Made by a program: the position numbers and the translations under genes
Notes under the pieces: model-generated
What the model was told of the DNA's origin: nothing
Database searches by the model: none
Seen by the model: only the letters and a program-made list of their open reading frames with translations
Shown: piece by piece, positions 16,941 through 26,012 of the stretch
Numbering within the stretch: position 1 is the stretch's first letter
Layout of the letters: each line of letters opens with the position of its first letter
Source of the DNA: Muricoccus roseus
GTDB lineage: Bacteria > Pseudomonadota > Alphaproteobacteria > Acetobacterales > Acetobacteraceae
NCBI RefSeq assembly: GCF_900141905.1
Contig: NZ_FQZF01000003.1
Span: 186,001 to 250,000, forward strand
Direction: 5' to 3'
DNA: 64,000 nt

Positions 16941-17729
16941 GTGAGCATGGCGGACAGGGCTGCGGTCGTGATGCTTCACGGGATCGGCGCGGATGCACGC
17001 CTCTGGCAGCCCCAGGCCGGGAGCTTCGCCGCGCGCGGCTACCGCCCGGTTCCGCTGGACTTCCCGGGCTATGGCGCCCGCCCGCCGGTCGAGGCGATGG
17101 ATTTCGAGGGGCTCGCCGCGGATGTGGAGGCCGCCATCGCCGAACGAGGGCTGGAGCGGGTCGTGCTGCTCGGTCACTCCATGGGTGGGATGGTGGCGCA
17201 GACACTGCTCCGGCGCCGGCCGGACGCCTATGCCGCAGCCATCCTCTGCGCGACCAGCCCTGCCTTCGGCAATCCCTCCGGCGAGTTCCAGCAGAAGTTC
17301 GTCGCCGCAAGGCTGAAGCCGCTCGACGAAGGCCGCAGCATGGCGGACATGGCCGAGGAGAACTTCAGCCATCTCACCGGCCCGGCCGGCGCGGGCACGC
17401 CCTGGCGCGGGCACGCCATCGCGGTGCTGGGCTCCACCCCCTCCCCCACCTTCCGGGCCGCGGTGCGCTGCCTCGTCACCTTCGACGAGCGCGCCTCGCT
17501 CGGCGCTATCCGCGTGCCGGTTCTGTGCCTGGCAGGCGAGGTGGACACGAACGCCCCCGCGCCGGTGATGGAGCGCATGGCCGGGAAGATCCCGGGTGCC
17601 GAATACCGCTGCATGGCCGGGGTGGGCCATCTTCCGAACATCGAGGCACCGGAAGCCTTCGACACCATCGTGCTCGACTTCCTGGACCGCCATCTGCCCC
17701 GGAACGATACAAATGAGAGGACCGCGTGA
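16941..17729 (+). CDS. Alpha/beta-fold hydrolase
   Basis: Serine hydrolase of the 3-oxoadipate enol-lactonase/NicD neighbourhood (262 residues). Seen are the oxyanion region VVMLHGIGADARLW, nucleophile elbow GHSMGG (Ser about residue 80), acid LAGEVDTNAP and catalytic His in GVGHLPNIE. Next to a NicX-fold enzyme it may hydrolyse the ring-opened product, as NicD deformylates N-formylmaleamate. The sequence does not closely resemble Pseudomonas NicD, so this is only analogy. GTG at 16941 and ATG at 16947 are both possible. Its stop overlaps the next ATG by 1 nt. Confidence 0.85.
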   Translation: MSMADRAAVVMLHGIGADARLWQPQAGSFAARGYRPVPLDFPGYGARPPVEAMDFEGLAADVEAAIAERGLERVVLLGHSMGGMVAQTLLRRRPDAYAAAILCATSPAFGNPSGEFQQKFVAARLKPLDEGRSMADMAEENFSHLTGPAGAGTPWRGHAIAVLGSTPSPTFRAAVRCLVTFDERASLGAIRVPVLCLAGEVDTNAPAPVMERMAGKIPGAEYRCMAGVGHLPNIEAPEAFDTIVLDFLDRHLPRNDTNERTA

Positions 17730-18997
17730 TGGACAGCCTGCCCGGCGACCTGGTCCAGGACGAGCCGATCTTCGCGCCTGAGGCCTTCAACCTGACGCCG
17801 CAGCAGGCGGAGCTGACGGCCCGCGCGCGCCGCTTCGGTAAGGCCGTGCTGGCGCCCCGTGCCGCGGCCTATGACCGGGAGGCGCGCTTCCCCATCGAGA
17901 ACTTCCGCGACATGCATGGCGAAGGCCTGCTGCGCATCTGCGTGCCCGAGGAGGATGGCGGCGAGGGCGCGGACTTCACCACCTACTGCCTCACCGCCGC
18001 GGAGCTCGGCCGCTATTGCGGCGCCACGGCGCTGTCCTGGAACATGCATGTCTGTTCCACCCTCTGGTCCGGCCTTCTCTCGGAGGACCTGGAGATGCCG
18101 GAGGAGGAGCGCGCCGCCCATCGCGCGCGCCGTGCGAAGCACTATGCGCGCATCGTGCAGGACGGGAAGATCTACTCCCAGCCCTTCTCCGAAGGCGGCG
18201 CGGCCGCGGCCGGCGCCATCGCCTTCGGCACCGAGGCGCGCCCGGTGGAGGGCGGCTACCTCATCAACGGCAAGAAGATCTTCGCCAGCCTCTCAGGCTC
18301 GGCGGACTATTACGGCATCCTCTGCACGGAGCGCGTGGGGGAGGAAGCCGCAAGCCGCCGCAACACCCTCTACCTCGCCGTTCCCGCCGATGCGCCCGGC
18401 GTCTCGGTGGTGGGGGACTGGGACCCGCTGGGCATGCGCGGCACGGTGTCCCGCACGCTGCTGCTGAAGGACGTCTTCGTGCCCGAGGACGCCATGCTGA
18501 TGCCGCGCGGTGTGTACTTCCAGGCCGCGGGCCGCTGGCCCCACATGTTCATGACGCTGACGCCCACCTATATGGGCCTGGCGCAGGCGGCCTATGACTT
18601 CACCGTTTCCTATCTGCGTGGCGAGTTGCCGGGCATGCCGCCGGTGAAGCGCCGCATGTTCCCCACCAAGCAGATCGCGGTGGCGGAGATGCGGATCATG
18701 CTGGAGCAGACGAAGGCGCTCTGGTTCCAGGCCATTCGCGAAGCGCGGCCCGACCCCACGCGGGAGCAGGTGCAGCGCGCTTATGCCGCGCAGTTCACGG
18801 TGATGGAGAACGCCAATGCCCTTGCGGCCAAGGCGATCCGCACCTGCGGCGGCCAGGCGATGCTGAAGAGCCTGCCGCTCGAGCGCATCTATCGCGACAG
18901 CCGCTGCGGCTCCCTCATGCTGCCCTGGACCGCCGAGATCTGCCTGGATCGCCTGGGCCGCGACACGCTCTACAAGCCCGGCGAAAAGGACGACTGA
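17729..18997 (+). CDS. Acyl-CoA dehydrogenase
   Basis: FAD enzyme (422 residues) introducing an alpha,beta double bond into an acyl-CoA; electrons would go through ETF to the ETF-QO at 3.5 kb. Visible features are the N-terminal helical domain (LTPQQAELTARARRFG), the FAD/substrate strands (GGYLINGKKIFASLSGSADY), and the C-terminal TCGGQAMLKSLPLERIYRDSR. In the catalytic-base region the Glu is not obvious, so it may belong to a divergent subgroup. ATG at 17729 overlaps the upstream stop by 1 nt; GTG at 17726 is an alternative. Part of the MarR-linked operon. Confidence 0.9.
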   Translation: MDSLPGDLVQDEPIFAPEAFNLTPQQAELTARARRFGKAVLAPRAAAYDREARFPIENFRDMHGEGLLRICVPEEDGGEGADFTTYCLTAAELGRYCGATALSWNMHVCSTLWSGLLSEDLEMPEEERAAHRARRAKHYARIVQDGKIYSQPFSEGGAAAAGAIAFGTEARPVEGGYLINGKKIFASLSGSADYYGILCTERVGEEAASRRNTLYLAVPADAPGVSVVGDWDPLGMRGTVSRTLLLKDVFVPEDAMLMPRGVYFQAAGRWPHMFMTLTPTYMGLAQAAYDFTVSYLRGELPGMPPVKRRMFPTKQIAVAEMRIMLEQTKALWFQAIREARPDPTREQVQRAYAAQFTVMENANALAAKAIRTCGGQAMLKSLPLERIYRDSRCGSLMLPWTAEICLDRLGRDTLYKPGEKDD

Positions 18998-19001
18998 GCG
19001 G

Positions 19002-20474
19002 GTGACGAACCTCGCCACCCCGATCGACCGCAACGCCGCCTTCACCCCGGACAAGGTCGCGATCCGCTTTGAAGGCGCGGCCATCACCTATGCCGGTTTC
19101 GCACGGGACGTGGCGCGCGCCGCCTCCCTGCTGCGCAGGCGCCATGGGGTGGGCCGGGGTGACCGGGTGGCGGTGCTGGCCACAAACGGTCCGGCCTATC
19201 TCGCCCTGCTCTATGCCTGCGCCCGGCTGGGCGCCATCCTGCTGCCGCTGAACTGGCGGCTGGCCGCGGCGGAGCTGGGCTACATCCTGCAGCATGCCGA
19301 GGCGCAGGTCGCCTTCGTGGAACCCGCCTTCGCCACAACCCTGCAGGAAGCGGCCCCGGAACTTCCCGCCGCACCACTCGAAATCCCGGAGGGCGATGCG
19401 GATTGGGATGGCCCCGGCCGCTTCGAGGACCCGCTGCTCCTCGTCTATACCTCCGGCACCACCGGCCGGCCGAAAGGCGCGCTGCTGCGGCAGGAGGCGC
19501 TCTTCCACAACGCGGTGATGAGCCACCACCTGCATGGCATGACGGCCGAGGACCACATCCTCGCCGCCCTTCCCTTCTTCCATGTCGGGGGCCTCAACAT
19601 CCAGACCACGCCGGCGCTGCAGATCGGCGCCACGGTCACGGTGCATGCGCGCTTCGTGCCGGAGGCCGTGATGGAGGCCATCGCCACGGACCGCCCGACG
19701 CTGATGCTGACGGTGCCGGCCGTCCTCCGCGCGCTGATGGCGACGCCGGGCTGGAACGAGCTGGACCTGTCCAGCCTCCGCGCGATCAGCACGGGCTCCG
19801 AGCCCGTCCACCAGGCCCTGATCGACGCGGTGATGGCGCGGGGCGTTCCCCTGCTCCAGGTCTATGGCGCGACGGAGAGCTGCCCCATCGCCATCTACAC
19901 GCGCCTGGGCGGCGATCTCTCGCGCGGCACTTCCACCGGCCTGCCGGGGCTGCTCTGCGAGGCCCGGATCGCCGACGAGGCCGGGCGCGAGCTGCCGCAT
20001 GGCGTGGCCGGCGAGGTGCTGCTGCGCGGCCGCAACCTATTCGCCGGCTATTGGCGCGACGAGGCTGCGACGGCTTCCTGCATGCAGGACGGCTGGTACC
20101 GCACCGGGGACATCGGCACGCGGGATTCCGATGGCTACTTCTTCGTCCATGACCGCAAGAAGAACATGATCATCTCCGGTGGCGAGAACATCTACCCGGC
20201 GGAGGTGGAGCGCGTGCTGCTGGAGCATCCGGCCATCGCGGAGGCGGCCGTGCTCGGCGCGCCGGACCCGAAATGGCAGGAGGTGCCCGTGGCTTTCCTC
20301 GTCCTCCGCGCCGGCATGGTGCTGGAGGAGGAGGCGGTACGCGCCCATGTCTCCGCGAGGCTGGCGCGCTTCAAGGTGCCCCGCCGCGTGGTCTTCACCG
20401 ACAGCCTGCCGCGCACCGCCCTCGGCAAGGTGCGGCATTTCGAGCTTCGACCCCTGATCGGAACCGACGCATGA
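19002..20474 (+). CDS. AMP-dependent acyl-CoA synthetase/ligase
   Basis: Adenylate-forming enzyme (490 residues) activating a carboxylic acid to its CoA thioester. P-loop-like motif A3 LVYTSGTTGRPKGA, A5 VYGATE, A7 GWYRTGDIGT and A8 near DRKKNMIISGGENIYPAEVE are intact, as is the C-terminal catalytic Lys region PRTALGKVRHFEL. A GTG start only 4 nt after the dehydrogenase stop implies coupling. It should feed the adjacent acyl-CoA dehydrogenase and hydroxyacyl-CoA dehydrogenase. The substrate is unknown and may be the acid released by the NicX-like/hydrolase pair. Confidence 0.93.
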   Translation: MTNLATPIDRNAAFTPDKVAIRFEGAAITYAGFARDVARAASLLRRRHGVGRGDRVAVLATNGPAYLALLYACARLGAILLPLNWRLAAAELGYILQHAEAQVAFVEPAFATTLQEAAPELPAAPLEIPEGDADWDGPGRFEDPLLLVYTSGTTGRPKGALLRQEALFHNAVMSHHLHGMTAEDHILAALPFFHVGGLNIQTTPALQIGATVTVHARFVPEAVMEAIATDRPTLMLTVPAVLRALMATPGWNELDLSSLRAISTGSEPVHQALIDAVMARGVPLLQVYGATESCPIAIYTRLGGDLSRGTSTGLPGLLCEARIADEAGRELPHGVAGEVLLRGRNLFAGYWRDEAATASCMQDGWYRTGDIGTRDSDGYFFVHDRKKNMIISGGENIYPAEVERVLLEHPAIAEAAVLGAPDPKWQEVPVAFLVLRAGMVLEEEAVRAHVSARLARFKVPRRVVFTDSLPRTALGKVRHFELRPLIGTDA

Positions 20475-21568
20475 CGCTTCGCATCGCCGTCCTCGGTGGC
20501 GGCAATGGCTCCTTCGCGGCGGCGGGGGACATGGCTCTGGCCGGGCATGAGGTGCGGCTGTGGCGGCGCGATGCGGCAGCGGTGGCAGCCCATAAAGCCG
20601 CGGGCGGCACCATCGCGGTGAAGGACGCGAAGGGCACGCATGAGGCGCGGCTGGCGCTGGTGACGACGGACATGGCCGAGGCCCTGCGCGGCGCGCAGCT
20701 CATCCTCTGCCCGGCCCCGGCCACGGCGCAGGCCGATATCGCGGAACTGCTGGCGCCCTGCCTGGAGGACGGGCAGGTGGTGTTCCTGCCCCCCGGCACG
20801 CTCGGCACGGTGCTGATGGCACATAGGCTGCACCGGAGCGGCCGCAGGCCGGCGGTGGCCTTCGCCGAAACCGGCACCCTGCCCTGGCTCGCCCGCAAGC
20901 GCGGCCCGCACGAGGTGGCGGTCACGGTGCGCGCCGTCCGCCTGCCGGTCGGCGTCTTTCCGCTCGACCGGGCGGAGATGGCGCTGCAGGTGATCGGTGA
21001 GGCCTTCCCCGGCGTGGTCGAACCCTGTGGCGATGCGCTGTCCGGTGCGCTGATGAATGCGGGCGCCATCATCCACCCGCCCCTCATCGTCATGAATGCC
21101 GGCCCGCTCGAGCATTTCGAGAAATGGGACATCCACAACGAGGGCACCGTCCCCGCCATCCGCCGCACCACCGACGCGCTGGATGCCGAGCGCATGGCGG
21201 TGCGCGAGGCGCTGGGCTACGGCCCGCCACATTTCCCCCTGGCGCATCACTACGCCAAGTCGGGCGAGGAGTGGATGTATGGCCGCGCCTCGCATGACCG
21301 GCTGACCGAATCCGGGGACTGGCGGGAGCGCATCATCCTCACCCAGCACCGCTATATGATGGAGGACCTGCGCCTCGGCCTCTCGCTCATCATCTCGGCG
21401 GCGGCGCTGGCCGGGGTGGAGGTGCCGCTTGCGAAGGGCTTCTCCGCCATCGGCGCGGCGATCCGCGGCGAGGCGCCGGACCATGCCGGGCGGACGCTCG
21501 CCGATGTCGGGCTGGGCGGCCTGGACCGCGAGGGCATCGGGCAGGTGCTGCGCCATGGCTTCGCCTGA
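20471..21568 (+). CDS. NAD/NADP octopine/nopaline dehydrogenase-family protein
   Basis: 365-residue opine dehydrogenase-like protein. The Rossmann motif IAVLGGGNGSFAAAGD is at the N-terminus. The C-terminal domain has LIVMNAGPLEHFEKWDIHNEG, HFPLAHHYA (candidate catalytic His) and EDLRLGLSLIISAAALAGV. The family oxidises or forms N-(carboxyalkyl) amino acids, or reduces related keto compounds. The ATG overlaps the ligase stop by 4 nt, which fixes the start against a longer frame. An opine-type enzyme within a CoA-based catabolic operon suggests that the substrate contains a secondary amine; this is inference. Confidence 0.85.
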   Translation: MTLRIAVLGGGNGSFAAAGDMALAGHEVRLWRRDAAAVAAHKAAGGTIAVKDAKGTHEARLALVTTDMAEALRGAQLILCPAPATAQADIAELLAPCLEDGQVVFLPPGTLGTVLMAHRLHRSGRRPAVAFAETGTLPWLARKRGPHEVAVTVRAVRLPVGVFPLDRAEMALQVIGEAFPGVVEPCGDALSGALMNAGAIIHPPLIVMNAGPLEHFEKWDIHNEGTVPAIRRTTDALDAERMAVREALGYGPPHFPLAHHYAKSGEEWMYGRASHDRLTESGDWRERIILTQHRYMMEDLRLGLSLIISAAALAGVEVPLAKGFSAIGAAIRGEAPDHAGRTLADVGLGGLDREGIGQVLRHGFA

Positions 21569-22550
21569 GCGCACGCCCATCCTCTGCCTCGGCGCGGGGC
21601 GGATGGGGCGGGGCATCGCGGTGCAATTCGCCTATGCCGGGCATCCCGTCACGCTGCTGGATGCCAAGCCGCGCAGCGCGGAGGCCTTCGCGGCACTGGA
21701 GACGGAGGCGCTGGCCGAGATCGGCGCCGCGCTGCGCACCCTGGGCGAGCTGGGCCTTTTCGATCCAGCGCATGCCGATGCCCTTCTCTCCCGCGTGCGC
21801 GTCGCGCCGGAAGCGGCGGCGGCGGAGGCGCTGGGCGGCGCCGGCATCGTCTTCGAGGGCGTGCCGGAGGTGCTGGACCTCAAGCGCGAGACCCTGGCCC
21901 GCGCCTCGGCCCTGATGGCGCCCGGGGCGATCCTGGCCTCCACCACCTCCACCATCCTGGTGGACGATCTCTCGCCCTCCGTCGCCGGGCCGGAGCGCTT
22001 CCTCAACGCCCATTGGCTCAACCCGGCCTATATCGTCCCGCTGGTCGAGGTCTCGCCCGGGCGGGCGACGGCGCCGGAGACGATCGCGCGGCTGAACGCC
22101 GTGCTGGAATCCGTCGGCAAGGTGCCGGTGGTTTGCGCGGCCAGCCCCGGCTTCATCGTGCCCCGCATCCAGACCCTGGCGATGAACGAGGCGGCCCGCA
22201 TGGTGGAGGAAGGCGTCGCGAGCGCGGAGGACATCGACAAGGCCGTGAAATACGGCTTCGGCTTCCGCTTCGGCGTGCTGGGCGTGCTGGAGTTCATCGA
22301 CTGGGGCGGCGGGGACATCCTCTACCACGCGAGCCGCTACCTGACCGGCGCGCTGGGGCATGAGCGCTACCGCGCGCCCGAGGTGATCGAGCACAACATG
22401 CGGGAGGGGCGGATTGGGCTTCGCACCGGCCAGGGTTTCCTGAATTATGCCGGCCGCGACATGGACGCCTATCGCCGCCAGCGCCTTGCTGCGCTGATCG
22501 ACAGACTGCGGGCCGAAGGGCTCGCCAAGCCACCCGTGCTGCCGGAGTGA
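21555..22550 (+). CDS. 3-hydroxyacyl-CoA dehydrogenase family protein
   Basis: 331 residues. Rossmann motif LCLGAGRMGRGIAVQFAYAG, the conserved STTSTILVDDLS, the catalytic HWLNPAYIVPLVEV (His-Glu pair) and NEAARMVEEGVASAEDID of the helical C-domain mark a 3-hydroxybutyryl/3-hydroxyacyl-CoA dehydrogenase. Some members act on free hydroxy acids, for example L-gulonate or carnitine dehydrogenases. It overlaps the opine-dehydrogenase-like gene by 14 nt, so translation is coupled. With the ligase and acyl-CoA dehydrogenase it supplies a partial beta-oxidation set; no hydratase or thiolase gene lies in the operon. Confidence 0.92.
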   Translation: MASPERTPILCLGAGRMGRGIAVQFAYAGHPVTLLDAKPRSAEAFAALETEALAEIGAALRTLGELGLFDPAHADALLSRVRVAPEAAAAEALGGAGIVFEGVPEVLDLKRETLARASALMAPGAILASTTSTILVDDLSPSVAGPERFLNAHWLNPAYIVPLVEVSPGRATAPETIARLNAVLESVGKVPVVCAASPGFIVPRIQTLAMNEAARMVEEGVASAEDIDKAVKYGFGFRFGVLGVLEFIDWGGGDILYHASRYLTGALGHERYRAPEVIEHNMREGRIGLRTGQGFLNYAGRDMDAYRRQRLAALIDRLRAEGLAKPPVLPE

Positions 22551-22627
22551 ACCGGGAGAACACGAGGGGACACAGAGGAAACGCGGCCACAGGGCGGCAT
22601 GGACGACGCAAGAGCGAGGAGTGCTGC

Positions 22628-23620
22628 ATGTTCGGTCGGAGAGAATGGACCCGCTTGGCTCTGGGCGCCGGGGCGGGGTTGGCGGCAGGGTCTGTGCCGG
22701 GTTCGGGCGCGCGCGCCCAGGGCAGCTGGCCGGACCGCCCGCTGCGCTGGGTGGTGGGCTATGGTGCCGGCGGCGCGAGCGACATCTTCGCGCGCATGAT
22801 CGCCAAGCAGATGGGCCCGACGATCGGCCAGTCCATCGTCGTCGAGAACCGCCCGAGCGGCGGTGCCATCGTGGCGACGGAGAACGTCATCCGCTCCCCA
22901 GCCGATGGCTACTCGCTGCTGCATGTCGACAACGGCGTCCTCATCTACAACCCCGCGCTCTATGCCCGGCTTCCCTTCGATCCTGACAAGGACCTGACGA
23001 GCGTCGCCTTCATCGGCCGCTTCCCGATGCTGGTGCTGGTCCGCCCCGAAAGCCCCTTCGCGGATTTCGCCGGCATGCTGGCCGAATCGAAGAAGAGGAG
23101 CCTCACCTTCGGGACGCCGGCCGTCGCCTCGCCGCACCAGCTGGCGATGGAGGTGCTGAAGCGTCATTCCGGGCTGGAGGCCACGCATGTGCCGTATCGG
23201 GGCATGCCGGCGGTGCTGAACGACCTCGTCTCCGGCCAGGTGGATTGCGTGGTGTCCGACATCACCAACGCCCTGCCCTTCCTGAGCACCGGGCGCGCCC
23301 GCGGAATCATGGTGATCGGGGATAGCCGCGCCAGCGCCGCCCCGCAGGTGCCCACGGCGGTGGAGCTCGGTTACCCCCGCGCGGTCGCCTATGGGTGGCA
23401 GGGCATCTCGGTCGCCGCCGCGACCGCGCCCGCCATCGTGGAACGGCTGAACAGCCTGATCCGCGCCGCGATCGAGAGCCCGGAGGTTTCGAAGCAGATG
23501 CGCGACATCGGGGCCGAACTGGTGCCGCGCAGCCCCGCCGAGATGGCGGAGTTCGTGCGCGCCGAGAACGCGGTGTGGCGGCCGCTGATCCGGGACCTCG
23601 CGATCCGGCTGGACGTGTGA
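22628..23620 (+). CDS. Bug/TctC-family solute-binding receptor
   Basis: Receptor (330 residues) closing the MarR-linked operon. GAGGAG about 7 nt upstream supports the ATG at 22628 (MFGRREWTRLALGAG). The signal peptide ends near GARAQ. Family motifs are LRWVVGYGAGGASDIFARMIA and IVVENRPSGGAIVATE. It presumably delivers the substrate of the operon to a membrane partner encoded elsewhere. It ends convergently with selO, separated by a hairpin likely to terminate both. Confidence 0.9.
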   Translation: MFGRREWTRLALGAGAGLAAGSVPGSGARAQGSWPDRPLRWVVGYGAGGASDIFARMIAKQMGPTIGQSIVVENRPSGGAIVATENVIRSPADGYSLLHVDNGVLIYNPALYARLPFDPDKDLTSVAFIGRFPMLVLVRPESPFADFAGMLAESKKRSLTFGTPAVASPHQLAMEVLKRHSGLEATHVPYRGMPAVLNDLVSGQVDCVVSDITNALPFLSTGRARGIMVIGDSRASAAPQVPTAVELGYPRAVAYGWQGISVAAATAPAIVERLNSLIRAAIESPEVSKQMRDIGAELVPRSPAEMAEFVRAENAVWRPLIRDLAIRLDV

Positions 23621-23626
23621 TGTGGC

Positions 23627-23651
23627 GGGGCGGGAGGCTTGCCCCCGCCCC
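23627..23651. terminator. Hairpin between convergent genes
   Basis: GGGGCGGG at 23627-23634 pairs with CCCGCCCC at 23644-23651, between the stop of the Bug gene and the stop of selO. No T-tract is obvious on either strand, so it is a candidate bidirectional terminator. Confidence 0.5.
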
Positions 23652-23657
23652 TCTCCC

Positions 23658-25172
23658 TCAGGTGCCGCAGAAGGTCATGTAGGGCGCCTCGCTCGGCACG
23701 GGCGGCGCATCAGCGCCGGGCTGGTCTTCGAAGGGGCGGGCCAGGCTCTCCAGCAGCGACTCGAAGGGGCCGAGGTCGTCGCGCACGATCGCCGCCTCCA
23801 GCGCCGCCTCCACCAGATGGTTCCGGGGGATGACGGCCGGGTTCACCGCGCGCATGGCGGCGGCGCGCGCCGCAGGCTCGCCCCCCTCCTCCGCCAGCCG
23901 CGCGCGCCAGGTCACGGCCCAGGCGTCATAGGCGGCCGGATCGTTGAAGAGGTCCCGCACCGCTGCATCCCCTTCGGGAGCTTCCGCCGCGCGGCAGAGG
24001 CGACGGAAGGTGAGGGTGAAATCGGCATTGTTGGCCGCCATGGCCTTCAGCAGATCGCCCGCCAGGGCCACGTCGCCCATCCGGTCCCCGGGCAGGCCGA
24101 TCTTCGCGCGAAGCCCGCCGAGATAGGCCGCCTCGAAGGCCGGGGCGAAGCCGTGCAGCACCTCCTGCGCCACGGCGAGCCCGGCCTCCTCATCCTCGCC
24201 CAGCAGCGGCAGCAGCGTCTCGGCGAGCCGGGCGAGGTTCCACTGCATGATGCGGGGCTGGTTGCCATAGGCGTAGCGGCCGAACTGGTCGATGGAGCTG
24301 AACACCGTGGCGGGGTCGTAGGCATCCATGAAGGCGCAGGGACCGTAGTCGATCGTCTCGCCCGAGACGGAGGTGTTGTCGGTGTTCATCACGCCATGGA
24401 TGAAGCCGATCAGCATCCAGCGCGCGACCAGCGAGGCCTGGCGGGCCACCACGCCCTCCAGGAAGGCCCGGTAGGGGTTCGCCGCTTCCGCCGCCGCCGG
24501 GTCGTGCCGGGCGATGGCGTGGTCGGCCAGGATGCGAAGCCCCTCCACATCCCCCCGCGCGGCGAAATAGACGAAGGTGCCGACGCGGATATGGCTGGAG
24601 GCCACGCGGGTCAGCACCGCACCGGGCAGCGGCGTCTCGCGCATGACTGGCTGGCCCGTGGCCACGGCCGCGAGGGCGCGGGTGGTCGGCACGCCGAGCG
24701 CGTGCATCGCCTCGCTCACCAGGTATTCCCGCAGCACCGGCCCCATGGCGGCGCGCCCATCGCCCCCGCGGGAGAAGGGCGTGCGGCCCGAGCCCTTGAG
24801 CTGGATGTCGAAGCGTTGCCCGTCCGGCGCCACGACCTCCCCCAGCAGGATCGCGCGGCCATCCCCGAGCTGGGGCACGAAATTGCCGAACTGGTGCCCG
24901 GCATAGGCCGTGGCGATCGGCTCCGCCCCCTCAGGCACGCGGTTGCCGGCCAGGATGGCGGCGCCTTCCGGCGTGGCGAGGGCGACCGGATTCAGGCCCA
25001 GCCGCTCGGCCAGGGCCGTATTCAGCTTCAGCAACCGCGGGGCCGCCACGGGGGTCGGATCGAGCCGTGCGCGGAAGCGCTCGGGCAGGCGGGCATAGGA
25101 GTTGTCGAAGGGGAAGCGGATCGCCCGCCCCTCCCGGGCCGCCTCGAGCGTGCCGGTGTCCGAAATGCTCAT
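23658..25172 (-). CDS. selO: SelO-family protein AMPylase (YdiU)
   Basis: Pseudokinase that transfers AMP to protein hydroxyls under oxidative stress. The 504-residue protein contains [40 protein letters not shown], the metal-binding GVMNTDNTS and [16 protein letters not shown]. The third residue from the C-terminus is Cys (FCGT), the position occupied by selenocysteine in eukaryotic SelO. ATG at 25172 ([12 protein letters not shown]) is chosen because the first conserved block [12 protein letters not shown] follows about 20 residues later; 40 extra upstream codons have low-complexity content. Convergent with the Bug gene; regulation not visible. Confidence 0.95.
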   Translation of the reverse strand: MSISDTGTLEAAREGRAIRFPFDNSYARLPERFRARLDPTPVAAPRLLKLNTALAERLGLNPVALATPEGAAILAGNRVPEGAEPIATAYAGHQFGNFVPQLGDGRAILLGEVVAPDGQRFDIQLKGSGRTPFSRGGDGRAAMGPVLREYLVSEAMHALGVPTTRALAAVATGQPVMRETPLPGAVLTRVASSHIRVGTFVYFAARGDVEGLRILADHAIARHDPAAAEAANPYRAFLEGVVARQASLVARWMLIGFIHGVMNTDNTSVSGETIDYGPCAFMDAYDPATVFSSIDQFGRYAYGNQPRIMQWNLARLAETLLPLLGEDEEAGLAVAQEVLHGFAPAFEAAYLGGLRAKIGLPGDRMGDVALAGDLLKAMAANNADFTLTFRRLCRAAEAPEGDAAVRDLFNDPAAYDAWAVTWRARLAEEGGEPAARAAAMRAVNPAVIPRNHLVEAALEAAIVRDDLGPFESLLESLARPFEDQPGADAPPVPSEAPYMTFCGT

Positions 25173-25239
25173 GATGACAGGGAGATCGAGCGGGGACGGC
25201 CGTGAAACAACCCCCAGCCCCATCGCGACCGCGCGAGGC

Positions 25240-25620
25240 TCAGGCGCTCTCCCTCCGGGCCAGGGCAGCGAGGCGCCCCGCCGCCCCGGCATTCGCCTCC
25301 GCCTCGATGGCGCGATAGGTGCGGACCACCGCCTCGCCCAGGGGCGTCAGCCTCGCCCCGCCGCCGCCGGCGCCTCCGGCCGCCGTCTCGGCCACGGGTT
25401 CGCCCAGGCCGGTGTTCAACGCCTCCACCAGCTCCCAGGCGCGGCGATAGGACATGCCCAGGGCCCGCCCGGCACCAGAGATGGAGCCTGCCCGGCCGAT
25501 CTCCTCCAGCAGCCGCACCTTGCCCGGGCCGATCCGCAGCCCCCCGCCCAGATCCAGGCGAAGACTGAGACGCGGAGCTGTTTCGCCGCTGCCGCGAGGG
25601 GAGCGCTTCGGGGGAGGCAT
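25240..25620 (-). CDS. ModE-type winged-helix regulator (DNA-binding domain only)
   Basis: 126 residues. The segment [20 protein letters not shown] followed by [22 protein letters not shown] is the LysR-like HTH found at the N-terminus of Mod[19 protein letters not shown] ends the wing. The molybdate-binding TOBE domains are absent, as in many alphaproteobacterial single-domain ModE proteins that may respond to another signal or partner. A Mo link would suit the molybdenum hydroxylase NicB at 36-40 kb, but nothing here proves it. The start at 25620 gives a basic, Ser/Pro-rich leader of about 15 residues. Confidence 0.82.
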   Translation of the reverse strand: MPPPKRSPRGSGETAPRLSLRLDLGGGLRIGPGKVRLLEEIGRAGSISGAGRALGMSYRRAWELVEALNTGLGEPVAETAAGGAGGGGARLTPLGEAVVRTYRAIEAEANAGAAGRLAALARRESA

Positions 25621-25675
25621 GAGGACAAGGGATCATGCGTCGCCATGGGCGGCAACCGGCGCGGGGCTTCCGGGA

Positions 25676-25908
25676 GAGGGCTCCGCCCTCCACCCGCCAA
25701 GGGCCTGAGGCCCTTGGAACCCCGCCTGACTGCCGTGGATACCCCGGATTGAAGGGAGCTCTGGTTGCAGGGCGCCCTTCCTGCTCTTGCAGCCGCCTGA
25801 GGTCATCGACCTCAGGCGCACCGCCAGTCGATTGAATCCAACTTGAAGAGAAAGATGATGGTGAGGGGTCCGGGGAGAGGAGGAATTCCTTATTCCTCTC
25901 CCCGGGAC
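25676..25908 (+). repeat. Multi-hairpin intergenic repeat, copy A
   Basis: Non-coding element between the divergent ModE-like and MetX-like genes. The core from about 25725 to 25908 matches, on the opposite strand, the element at 50729-50911. It carries four hairpins in a row. Hairpin 1 is GAGGGC/GCCCTC (25676-25690), hairpin 2 is CCAAGGGCC/GGCCCTTGG (25697-25717), hairpin 3 is CGCCTGAGGTC/GACCTCAGGCG (25794-25818) and hairpin 4 is CCGGGGAGAGGA/TCCTCTCCCCGG (25870-25905). Between hairpins 3 and 4 lies the shared stretch AAGATGATGGTGAGGGGT. It has no open reading frame of note. Confidence 0.85.
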
Positions 25909-26012
25909 AAACCGTCACATCAGGATCAAGCGCAAAGCCGGACCGAGGAGCCGCGGCTTGCAGCGGCACGCGGCTTCGGCTGCATTGCCCATGCAGCCGC
26001 CGGAGACGATTC

